This document shows positions 1 to 5,315 of a DNA stretch of 5,640 nt, one piece after another. Numbering within the stretch: the first letter of the stretch is position 1; every line of letters begins with the position of its first letter. The DNA comes from Enterococcus_D entomosocium (GTDB taxonomy: Bacteria; Bacillota; Bacilli; Lactobacillales; Enterococcaceae): assembly GCF_030441895.1 (NCBI RefSeq), contig NZ_JARJAS010000045.1; one strand, written 5' to 3'. The notes beneath the pieces are model-generated. The model did no database searches and was not told the DNA's origin. It was given only the letters and a program-made list of their open reading frames with translations. Made by a program: the position numbers and the translations under genes.

Positions 1-301
1 ACCACATCAAAAGATCAAACTTTTTTTGTAACTTTTCTGGATCGTTATCTTCGAGTTTGTATTTCAGTGTCAACGTTCTTGAAGGCAAAGTCTGGTTCGT
101 GATAATGCTTCCGACTTGAATTGATTCGGATTCAATGCCCACAGAAATCATTTCTCTGCCTTCGACTGACAATGTTTGATAACCTTCGATGACCTTCTCA
201 AATAGAATGCCATCATAATACATAGCGGAAGTAGGAATGTACTCCGGTATGTAACGTTCATTTTTCTGTGTGTCCATAAACGGATACATTCTGTTTTCCA
301 T
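1..301 (-). CDS. Distal tail protein (Dit), N-terminal 100 residues, truncated by window edge
   Basis: Probable distal tail protein, the hexameric hub at the tip of siphophage tails that joins the tube to the baseplate or receptor-binding proteins. The minus-strand frame is open from an ATG at 301 to the window edge, giving 100 residues beginning MENRMYPFMD. Visible family features are a YDG-I-FE stretch near residues 29-35, the segment GYQTLSVEGRE (residues 41-51) and LPSRTLTLKY (about 72-81) followed by a run resembling E-KLQKKFD-L. This is the usual order in the N-terminal domain of Gram-positive siphophage Dit proteins (Sipho_tail family). The start is supported by AGGAGG at 308-313, six bases upstream, overlapping the tape measure stop codon. 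The position directly after the tape measure gene is where Dit normally sits. The C-terminal domain, and any carbohydrate-binding insertion, lies outside the window. Assignment is from motif recognition, not a search. Confidence 0.85.
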   Translation of the reverse strand, partial: MENRMYPFMDTQKNERYIPEYIPTSAMYYDGILFEKVIEGYQTLSVEGREMISVGIESESIQVGSIITNQTLPSRTLTLKYKLEDNDPEKLQKKFDLLMW

Positions 302-307
302 TTCCTA

Positions 308-313
308 CCTCCT
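308..313 (-). promoter_or_regulatory. Ribosome binding site of Dit
   Basis: AGGAGG on the minus strand, six bases before the ATG at 301. It overlaps the tape measure TAG stop (314-312), so the two genes are probably translationally coupled. It fixes the Dit start, for which there is a second in-frame ATG at codon 5. Confidence 0.85.
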
Positions 314-3020
314 AAAATTGCATGTTTAAGTTAATGCCATTGCCTTGAGCCTGACTAATATCATCAACAAATTTAGAAAATTCACTATCTCCAATTCGAA
401 CATTGAAAATAGCTGGTTTGTTATTGGTTCCATAGCTGACTTCATGTTGCACCTGTGTTTGAATTTGGCTATTAACTGCCGAAATTCGGTTTCCAATGTC
501 CATATTTGAGGCTTTATCAGCTAAAGTATCAGATGCTTTCTCAACATATTTCGATCCGTCGAGCATACCTTCTGCCAAACCTTGGGAAGTGAATACACCT
601 AGCTCAGCCATAACTCGTGAAGGTGAGTGAATATTTAATATATCCTTCACTTTCCCTGTAATAGTATTTGCAACATCTTGCACCGCACTAACAACATCGT
701 CGATTTTACTTCTAATACCTTTTACTAATCCGTCTATAATATCTTTTCCGATTTGTAACAAATCGATTTCTCTAATAGTATCGAAAGTTTCCTTTACCCT
801 GTCTACGGCATTTGAAACACCTGTTTTCATATTTTCCCATGCCTGATTGGCACCGTCGACAAGTCCTGTTGCGATATTAATAACAGCATTCTTTGTATTT
901 TCCCAAGTAGTCGTGACACCGTCTTTGATTCCATTCCACATATTGATCGTGTTTGTCTTAATAGATTCCCACAAATCAACGAAGAACTGCTTAACACTAT
1001 TCCAAGTATCCATAGCGATTTGCTTTATACTATCCCATGTTTCTGATAACCATGTTTTCAGCCCTTCCCACGCATCAATGGTACCTTGTTTGATATTCGT
1101 CCAAGTTTCAACAAAGAAAGCTACCATGCTGTTGAATGTTTCAGTAGCAATGGTTTGGATCGTTGTCCAAATGTATTCTAGCGCCGCTTTGATACCATTC
1201 CAGATATTCAGGAATGCCATCTTGGTATTTACTAGGAAGCTATCAAAAATTGCTGTTATAGATGTCCAGATTTCAAGAGCGGCAGTTTGAATGTTATTCC
1301 AAATCCCAATCATATTGTTTTTAGCTTCTTCCCAACCGCCAGATATCAAAGAAGTTACAAATAACACCGGAGCAAGAATAACGTTTTTCATGATCTCAAA
1401 GATCTGGCCAGCTATTTTAGCTAAATTAGTCCAAAGAGTCCTCAAGAAGAAGCTCATGTGGATAAATGCATTTCTAACACCATACACAAGCGTACCGAAA
1501 CGGCTCATGATTCCATCTGCAATACCTTGAACAATAGAGGTTACTGTAGACTTGATACCATTCCATAGATCCGAGAACCACTGTGTGATCCCATCCCAAA
1601 CTGAAACGATACTGTCTACACCGTCACTAAATGCTTGCTTTGTTCCTTCCCACATATCGGTAGCTGAATCTTTGATGCCTTGCCACAAGTCAGCAAACCA
1701 CTGTTTAGTATCTTGCCAAACTTGTTTTACTCCGTCAGCAGCCGTAGCAGCTTTTTCTTTAGTGCCTTCCCATAAATCTGAAAACCAACCTTTTATATTG
1801 TCGAAAGTATCTTTGAAAAAATCTGAAATTCCATTCCAAATATTTTTAGCGTACTCACTGATTGTGTCCCAGTTCTTATATAGCGCCACACCGGCAGCTA
1901 TTAATAACCCGATTCCGATGATGATCAGCCCCGTGGGACTCATCAAAAATGCGAAAGCAGATGATAGGGAACCGACGGCTTTAGTAATATTCGTTATGGT
2001 ATTGGTTGCTGAGTTAACTGCTGAAACTGCCAGCAACGCTCCTGCCACGCCTGAAATTAAGGGTATCAGCCATTCGGAGTTGTCTGCCAGAAATTTAAAA
2101 GCATTTCCGACCTTTTCTATAATAGCGGGTAAATTTTCATTTAGAGCATTAAACGCAGTGTTAATCGCATCTTTGACTTTATCTAAGTTCTCTGCTATAG
2201 AGCCAAATCCTGCATTTTGCATGCCGTCATCAACTGCTTGTATTACATTTGCTAAACCTTTTACAACTGCTGTCTTAATATTGTCAAAGGAAGTCTGGAT
2301 ACCTGCTGAATTTTTCTTAGCCAATTCAGCAAAACCATCGACACCCTCGTTTAACTCAATTAAACGATCGTTAAACTCATCAAATGTGATATTTCCAGCT
2401 TTCAAAGCATCGTACAACTCGTTAACAGAAGTCACACCTCTGTCTTCAAAAGATTTGGCTACTTTATCCATAGCTACCGGCATAGTATCCTGTACAGATC
2501 GCCATGACTGCATATCCACTTCACCTCGAGCGAGCATCTGCCTATATTGTTCGATCCCACGGGCTGCATCAGCAGAGGACGAACCACTAGCCAGCATTGC
2601 GTTATTCAATGCAATTGCTGTATCTGTTCCTTTGTCTAAACTGCCTGTTGAAATTGCTAACTGTTGCGTGCTTGCCACAATTTCATCTAATGAAGTAGGA
2701 AGTCCGTCAATACCATCTGTTAGCTTATTCATGGAACGATCTACTTCTTCGGTAGAATATCCTAAAGCATCCATCACGACAGGGTATTGTTTTAACGTAT
2801 CAAAACGTCTGATAGCACCCTCTGTTGAGCTTTTGACCATGTTAATAGCCGAATCGACCAATTTAAAAACCCCGATACCTTTAGCGATATCGAGGATAGA
2901 AGTATTCGTTTTCTTTGTGTTTTCGTTAAGGCCACCCATCGAATTGTCAGCATCTTTCATTGTAGACGTGAAATTCTTGTCAACTGCCGAAAGGATCGCT
3001 TCAACTGTAAATGATTCCAT
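312..3020 (-). CDS. Tail tape measure protein, 902 residues
   Basis: Tape measure protein: it spans the tail lumen during assembly, sets tail length, and is expelled ahead of the DNA on infection. Residues about 65-235 resemble the conserved N-terminal tape measure domain (TMP_3-like), with RRFDTLKQYPVVMDALG at 71-87, DGIDGLPTSLDEIVASTQQ at 102-120, NNAMLASGSSSADAARG at 139-155 and DMQSWRSVQDTMPVAMDK at 169-186. Hydrophobic segments suited to membranes lie near 317-335 and 361-381, with a weaker one near 546-560. Residues 384-728 are built from 11-residue repeats marked by Trp or Phe. The C-terminal part holds IHSPSRVMAELG (797-808), common in tape measure C-termini of Gram-positive phages. 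No lysozyme or peptidase domain was recognised. The ATG has AAAGGAGG six bases upstream. It follows the chaperone frame by 16 bases. At the usual rule of about 1.5 angstrom per residue, 902 residues imply a tail near 135 nm (inference). Confidence 0.95.
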   Translation of the reverse strand: MESFTVEAILSAVDKNFTSTMKDADNSMGGLNENTKKTNTSILDIAKGIGVFKLVDSAINMVKSSTEGAIRRFDTLKQYPVVMDALGYSTEEVDRSMNKLTDGIDGLPTSLDEIVASTQQLAISTGSLDKGTDTAIALNNAMLASGSSSADAARGIEQYRQMLARGEVDMQSWRSVQDTMPVAMDKVAKSFEDRGVTSVNELYDALKAGNITFDEFNDRLIELNEGVDGFAELAKKNSAGIQTSFDNIKTAVVKGLANVIQAVDDGMQNAGFGSIAENLDKVKDAINTAFNALNENLPAIIEKVGNAFKFLADNSEWLIPLISGVAGALLAVSAVNSATNTITNITKAVGSLSSAFAFLMSPTGLIIIGIGLLIAAGVALYKNWDTISEYAKNIWNGISDFFKDTFDNIKGWFSDLWEGTKEKAATAADGVKQVWQDTKQWFADLWQGIKDSATDMWEGTKQAFSDGVDSIVSVWDGITQWFSDLWNGIKSTVTSIVQGIADGIMSRFGTLVYGVRNAFIHMSFFLRTLWTNLAKIAGQIFEIMKNVILAPVLFVTSLISGGWEEAKNNMIGIWNNIQTAALEIWTSITAIFDSFLVNTKMAFLNIWNGIKAALEYIWTTIQTIATETFNSMVAFFVETWTNIKQGTIDAWEGLKTWLSETWDSIKQIAMDTWNSVKQFFVDLWESIKTNTINMWNGIKDGVTTTWENTKNAVINIATGLVDGANQAWENMKTGVSNAVDRVKETFDTIREIDLLQIGKDIIDGLVKGIRSKIDDVVSAVQDVANTITGKVKDILNIHSPSRVMAELGVFTSQGLAEGMLDGSKYVEKASDTLADKASNMDIGNRISAVNSQIQTQVQHEVSYGTNNKPAIFNVRIGDSEFSKFVDDISQAQGNGINLNMQF
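837..1598 (-). repeat. 11-residue (33-base) aromatic repeat array inside the tape measure gene
   Basis: Starting at Trp475 and stepping by exactly 11 residues to Trp728, the register positions are W475, W486, V497, F508, F519, W530, F541, V552, W563, W574, W585, L596, W607, W618, F629, W640, W651, W662, W673, W684, W695, W706, A717, W728. Only one of the 24 positions (A717) is neither aromatic nor aliphatic-large. Flanking residues often read W-N/E-G/S-I-K. The repeats are imperfect at DNA level, seen on the plus strand as recurring TTCCA or TCCCA blocks. Trp/Phe repeats of 11 residues are known from other siphophage tape measure proteins and suggest a helical hendecad coil. Confidence 0.85.
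1563..1871 (-). repeat. First aromatic repeat block of the tape measure gene, with 18-residue steps
   Basis: Residues 384-486 of the tape measure protein. The aromatic positions are W384, W395, F406, W417, then W435, W446, W457, then W475, W486. Steps within each group are 11 residues, and steps between groups (417 to 435, 457 to 475) are 18, that is 11 plus 7. A short module of the form WF(S/A)DLW-x-G-(I/T)-K occurs at residues 412-421, 441-450 and 481-490. A relative with FFVDLWESIK is at 679-688. The block overlaps the start of the regular 11-residue array. Confidence 0.8.
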
Positions 3021-3026
3021 AGTTTT

Positions 3027-3034
3027 CCTCCTTT
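3027..3034 (-). promoter_or_regulatory. Ribosome binding site of the tape measure gene
   Basis: AAAGGAGG on the minus strand, six bases before the ATG at 3020 and just after the gpGT stop codon (3039-3037). It is among the strongest Shine-Dalgarno matches in the window and fixes the tape measure start. Confidence 0.9.
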
Positions 3035-3036
3035 CC

Positions 3037-3695
3037 TCAGGAGTTTACAAATCTCGGTACTTTTTCATCCTTGCCCAAGATTTTGTTTTCAAGTTTTTCC
3101 TTGTTAAAGAATTTTTCGAAGGTGTCAAATAAAGGAACCTCGTATTTACCACGTTTTTTAGTAGCTTTAACTTGATTATTCGCCCATGCTTGATAATGAA
3201 TAAGCTCTTGCTCGTCTAATCTTTTGAGGCGATAAGCGATAAGCCTTGTTTCATATTCCGTCATTGTCATTCGATCAATGTCTAAAAAGTCATTAATCCC
3301 GAGATAACGCAGGCAGTTTATCTGGACAGTTGCATAAAAATCTTCTTCTACTTGCTTTCCTTGATTCTGTTTTCGACTGTTAGTGTTTTTTTCTTTGTAA
3401 ATTCCGACTTTTTTAATTCATCTAGTACCAAATCAAAGAGTTTATCCGAGCCGATTTCACCAACTAAGGCGATCAAATCCTTTTCCGCTACTCGTGGCGA
3501 CTCTGTTGCGTTTGCTACTTTTAACATTTCAATCAAAGTCTCAATATCTTCATTGAAGAAATTCACTAGCGTTGAATCCAAGCCAAGCTTCATTGTCATT
3601 CCTTGCTCTACAACGGAATATCTGCGGTTCATTTCACGGATAAACCCAAATCCAAAAATAAAGCTATACTCTTTTTCGTTAATCGTTAGTTCCAT
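3037..3695 (-). CDS. Tail assembly chaperone gpGT, -1 frameshift fusion product
   Basis: Predicted fusion of gpG with the downstream minus-1 frame. If ribosomes slip at the heptamer at 3414-3408, the first 96 residues of gpG join 123 residues of the second frame, giving 219 residues. The second frame opens directly after a TGA at 3420-3418 and continues through residues such as DFYATVQINCLRYLGI, then a conserved-looking C-terminal part with EYETRLIAYRLKRLDEQE and HYQAWANNQVKATKKRGK, ending at TGA 3039-3037. The last 77 residues could be read from an ATG at 3270, but no Shine-Dalgarno precedes it, and the coding-like sequence continues upstream of it without a break, overlapping gpG. By analogy with lambda gpGT, the T part is expected to recruit major tail protein to gpG-coated tape measure. 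The coordinates cover both frames. The protein is not collinear with one frame. Confidence 0.85.
3348..3695 (-). CDS. Tail assembly chaperone gpG
   Basis: Probable tail assembly chaperone of 115 residues, the unshifted product of the G/GT pair, which binds the tape measure protein before tube polymerisation and is absent from the finished virion in the lambda model. It begins MELTINEKEYSFIFGFGFIRE, resembling Gram-positive phage chaperones (Phage_TAC-type), and ends in a Lys-rich tail after DELKK. The identity rests on position between the major tail protein and the tape measure, length, N-terminal pattern and the overlapping minus-1 frame. The ATG at 3695 has AGGAGG at 3709-3704, eight bases upstream. 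It follows a terminator-like hairpin at the end of the major tail gene, so its expression may be lower than that of the tube protein. The 19 residues after the slippery site (97-115) are unique to the unshifted form. Confidence 0.85.
   Translation of the reverse strand: MELTINEKEYSFIFGFGFIREMNRRYSVVEQGMTMKLGLDSTLVNFFNEDIETLIEMLKVANATESPRVAEKDLIALVGEIGSDKLFDLVLDELKKSEFTKKKTLTVENRIKESK
3408..3414 (-). promoter_or_regulatory. Slippery heptamer for programmed -1 frameshift (gpG to gpGT)
   Basis: A AAA AAG on the minus strand, correctly phased in the gpG frame: TTA AAA AAG encodes Leu94-Lys95-Lys96. This is the classical bacterial minus-1 slippery sequence. The minus-1 frame is closed by TGA at 3420-3418, four bases before the heptamer, and open from there to 3037. 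I saw no convincing stem-loop within about 60 bases downstream and no strong internal Shine-Dalgarno upstream. A poorer second site, G AAA AAA at 3393-3387, is in the same phase. Confidence 0.8.
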
Positions 3696-3703
3696 TTATT
3701 CAT

Positions 3704-3709
3704 CCTCCT
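3704..3709 (-). promoter_or_regulatory. Ribosome binding site of gpG
   Basis: AGGAGG on the minus strand, eight bases before the ATG at 3695. It starts directly after the T-rich tract of the hairpin at the end of the major tail gene, so terminator and translation signal are adjacent. Confidence 0.85.
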
Positions 3710-3739
3710 AAAAATAAAAGCACTCAATTAAGAGTGCTT
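3710..3739 (-). terminator. Terminator-like hairpin after the major tail protein gene (possible attenuator)
   Basis: On the minus strand AAGCACTC (3739-3732) pairs perfectly with GAGTGCTT (3725-3718) around the six-base loop TTAATT. It is followed by TTATTTTT (3717-3710), so the hairpin plus T-tract has the form of an intrinsic terminator. The stem begins inside the TAA stop codon (3740-3738) of the major tail gene. Because chaperone, tape measure and Dit genes follow with no visible new promoter, partial termination that lowers downstream transcripts relative to the abundant tube protein is the likely role (inference). The stem is short and only moderately GC-rich, which fits incomplete termination. 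Confidence 0.7.
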
Positions 3740-4244
3740 AGCCTTCTGGTGTTTGTTTTGTTGTGTCCACAAATGCATATTGAACTTCATTTTGTTGTTC
3801 GGCCGTTAAGGTTGCATAACCGTCCTGATGAATCATTTGTACGGCGTATCCTAATGAAACTTCAACCTTATCTTCGGCAGAAGCCGTTTCTTCGTAGCTT
3901 GAGATATACACTTGCATATATTTGGCTTCAAATTTCCCTGTATCGCCTTCTTGTGGTTCGAGTTTATCGATAATCCATGTTTCCACCAACTTGTTGTTCA
4001 TGAATGCATCGTAAAGCATTTTGAGTGTTTTGCTACCACGTTCATATAAAGCAGTGGAGCTGAAATCATATTCAATTGCCCCTACGGTTTGCGCTGTTCC
4101 ATCTTTGGTTTCGGTAGCATCTGTACTGCGTGACATACCAAATGTATGCTCGGTTTGATAGGTCACAGTTTTGGCAGCTTCTTCAGCCTGTTTTTCCAAA
4201 TCCCGATAGACCAAAATGACGTCAATACCTTTTTTTAGTGCCAT
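3738..4244 (-). CDS. Major tail protein, TP901-1 family
   Basis: Major tail (tube) protein of 168 residues, which stacks as hexameric rings to form the tail tube around the tape measure. Length and features fit the TP901-1-type major tail family: an N-terminal MALKKGIDVILVYRD, a T-Y-Q-TEHTFGMSR segment (residues 28-39), a central AIEYDFSSTALYERGSKTLKMLYDAF (56-81) and a WIIDK strand followed by KFEAKYMQVYISSYEE. The C-terminus ends ATLTAEQQNEVQYAFVDTTKQ plus a short tail. No Ig-like C-terminal extension is present, so this is the short form. The ATG directly follows the TAA of the upstream gene (TAAATG), with AGGAGG seven bases before it inside that upstream gene. It sits between the probable tail terminator and the chaperones, the standard order. 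Confidence 0.9.
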   Translation of the reverse strand: MALKKGIDVILVYRDLEKQAEEAAKTVTYQTEHTFGMSRSTDATETKDGTAQTVGAIEYDFSSTALYERGSKTLKMLYDAFMNNKLVETWIIDKLEPQEGDTGKFEAKYMQVYISSYEETASAEDKVEVSLGYAVQMIHQDGYATLTAEQQNEVQYAFVDTTKQTPEG

Positions 4245-4643
4245 TTAAATTCCTCCTGTTTGCTTGAATTCGAGCGATAATCTCGCTCTTTTTAGCGGTG
4301 TATTTGTCGAAACATCATCCAAAATGCGAATCCCGCTGGTTTGAATGTTTAAAGCCCATGAATATCCGTCAGTTTCTTTAACTTCCATGGCCGCATTAAA
4401 TATGTTGGCTGCCATGTCGGATACTTCTTTTCTCTTCTTTTGCAAGCCCCACACTGAAATTACAAGGGTCACGTTTCCTAGCACATTAGTTTTGTTGATA
4501 TCATGATCTATATCCGTTCCTTCAAATTCCACAAACGGATAACCTATATCATTTAAAGGCTTAAAGTCGTATGCCTTATAACCCAAACTGGTAACCTTCT
4601 TGAACATTTCATCAAAAATATACTGATCTCTTGTTTTAATCAT
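4245..4643 (-). CDS. Probable tail terminator (DUF806-like)
   Basis: Protein of 132 residues beginning MIKTRDQYIFDEMFKKV. Recognisable pieces are DIGYPFVEFEGTDID (residues 32-46), NKTNVLGNVTLVISVWGLQKKRKEVSDMAANIF (50-82) and a final strand RARLSLEFKQTGG. This pattern matches the DUF806 group of Gram-positive phage proteins as I recall it. The gene position, directly before the major tail protein, is that of the tail terminator, the ring that stops tube growth and binds the head connector (inference from order and fold type). The ATG has only a weak GTAGGG-like site upstream and lies eight bases after the previous stop, so translation may depend on the upstream gene. The product name is less sure than that of its neighbours. 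Confidence 0.75.
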   Translation of the reverse strand: MIKTRDQYIFDEMFKKVTSLGYKAYDFKPLNDIGYPFVEFEGTDIDHDINKTNVLGNVTLVISVWGLQKKRKEVSDMAANIFNAAMEVKETDGYSWALNIQTSGIRILDDVSTNTPLKRARLSLEFKQTGGI

Positions 4644-4651
4644 TTTTATCC

Positions 4652-4993
4652 CTACTCTACGAGACGTTTCAGGTCTTTTCTGAAAGCTTTTTTCTGCTTT
4701 TGAAAAGCCGGGTAAATGAATGGCTGTTGAGGAGTGAATCGAGTACCAAATTCAACAAACCCAGCGTACTCAGCCGTCGCACGAATCCTTCCAGCAAGAC
4801 CGCTAGGATCCAAAGTTAATTGGATACTTCTTTCGAGGAAGCCTGTATCCACAGGAGCATTAATCTCTGCTTCTGTTTGCATTTCGGCTGTATTCAATTT
4901 GACTGCTTGTTTCACATCGTCAAGCGTTGCGTTTTCTTTTAATTTTTTGCTTAGTGCGTCCAATCCGTAAATGCTTACGCCTCTTCTAACCAA
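4652..4993 (-). CDS. HK97 gp10-like neck/tail completion protein
   Basis: Protein of 113 residues in the HK97-gp10-like family of small head-tail joining or tail completion proteins. The diagnostic segments are INAPVDTGFLERSI (residues 44-57), with the typical A-P-V-D-T-G core, and YAGFVEFGTRFTPQQPFIYPAF (75-96), with the F-G-T and P-F-x-x-P-A-F elements. The N-terminal half, LSKKLKENATLDDVKQAV, looks helical. The start is TTG at 4993: AGGAGG lies nine bases upstream (5008-5003) and no ATG occurs in frame until codon 37, which would remove conserved sequence. It overlaps the previous gene by eight bases (4986-4993), suggesting translational coupling. The exact structural role (neck protein or tail completion) is not settled by sequence. 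Confidence 0.85.
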   Translation of the reverse strand: MVRRGVSIYGLDALSKKLKENATLDDVKQAVKLNTAEMQTEAEINAPVDTGFLERSIQLTLDPSGLAGRIRATAEYAGFVEFGTRFTPQQPFIYPAFQKQKKAFRKDLKRLVE

Positions 4994-5315
4994 CAGATAC
5001 CACCTCCTGAACGATAAAAGTATTTTTAAGTCGAAGGTTACGCTCAGTGATAATCTCGAACTTCTCCGTTTTGCTCCTTAGTTTGTTGAAGATTAAAACG
5101 TAATCCCACTCCTTGGTGTAAGGTCGAAGCAAACGAATCACTTTTGCGCCTTGCTTAATATCTCCGAACAAAGCTTTCGAGCGGTCAGTTCCCAAATCAG
5201 TTACATTGGCAAGCTTGATCGTTTCTTCTAAATTTGGCTCTACATGTTCTCCTAAATCAGGATCGTAGTAGCCACCTTTTTCGATAACGAATGTTACTTC
5301 TGTGTCATATCTCAT
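4986..5315 (-). CDS. Probable head-closure (stopper) protein
   Basis: Protein of 109 residues, beginning MRYDTEVTFVIEKGGYYDPDLGEH and ending in a beta-rich NTFIVQEVVSVG. It contains many predicted strands (TEVTFVIE, GAKVIRLLRPY, WDYVLIFNK, FEIITERN), as expected of the small beta-barrel head-closure proteins such as SPP1 gp16. I do not recognise a specific signature, so the role is inferred mainly from size and position between the gp6-like connector and the gp10-like protein, where head-tail adaptors usually lie. The ATG overlaps the previous TGA in an ATGA arrangement (5315-5312), and no good Shine-Dalgarno is visible upstream. Translation by re-initiation after the connector gene is therefore likely. 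Confidence 0.7.
   Translation of the reverse strand: MRYDTEVTFVIEKGGYYDPDLGEHVEPNLEETIKLANVTDLGTDRSKALFGDIKQGAKVIRLLRPYTKEWDYVLIFNKLRSKTEKFEIITERNLRLKNTFIVQEVVSVG
5003..5008 (-). promoter_or_regulatory. Ribosome binding site deciding the TTG start of the gp10-like gene
   Basis: AGGAGG on the minus strand, nine bases before TTG at 4993 and inside the end of the preceding gene. Since no ATG or GTG start fits this site in the gp10-like frame, it is the main evidence for the TTG start. Confidence 0.75.

Noticed and set aside
847..1530. Two plus-strand open frames (847-1290 and 1291-1530) over the repeat array.
   Set aside because: They lie in the antisense of the 11-residue repeats, are Val/Ile/Phe-rich without family resemblance, and are explained by low stop-codon frequency opposite TGG-rich coding sequence.
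837..1871. The regularly spaced TTCCA/TCCCA blocks as a CRISPR array or a set of DNA binding sites.
   Set aside because: The spacing is in multiples of 33 bases in phase with codons, the repeats are imperfect at DNA level, and the conserved element is the Trp codon with its neighbours. They are protein repeats.
1552..3132. A 526-codon open frame on the plus strand, antisense to the tape measure gene.
   Set aside because: It is a mirror of the tape measure coding frame: its product has skewed Ser/Ile/Pro content and recurring PSH or PFH pieces that are the antisense of the Trp repeats. It has no convincing domain, and all neighbours are coded on the minus strand. The tape measure frame explains the region fully.
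3037..3270. The 77-residue frame starting at ATG 3270 as a separate gene.
   Set aside because: No Shine-Dalgarno precedes this ATG, and the same frame continues upstream with coding-like sequence to the slippery heptamer. It is better explained as the T part of gpGT.
3352..3973. Plus-strand open frames opposite gpG and the end of the major tail gene (3352-3711, 3734-3973).
   Set aside because: They are shadows of recognised minus-strand genes, without suitable ribosome binding sites or recognisable domains.
4734..4970. Plus-strand open frame opposite the gp10-like gene.
   Set aside because: The minus strand has diagnostic APVDTG and FGT motifs in this stretch, so the antisense frame is chance.
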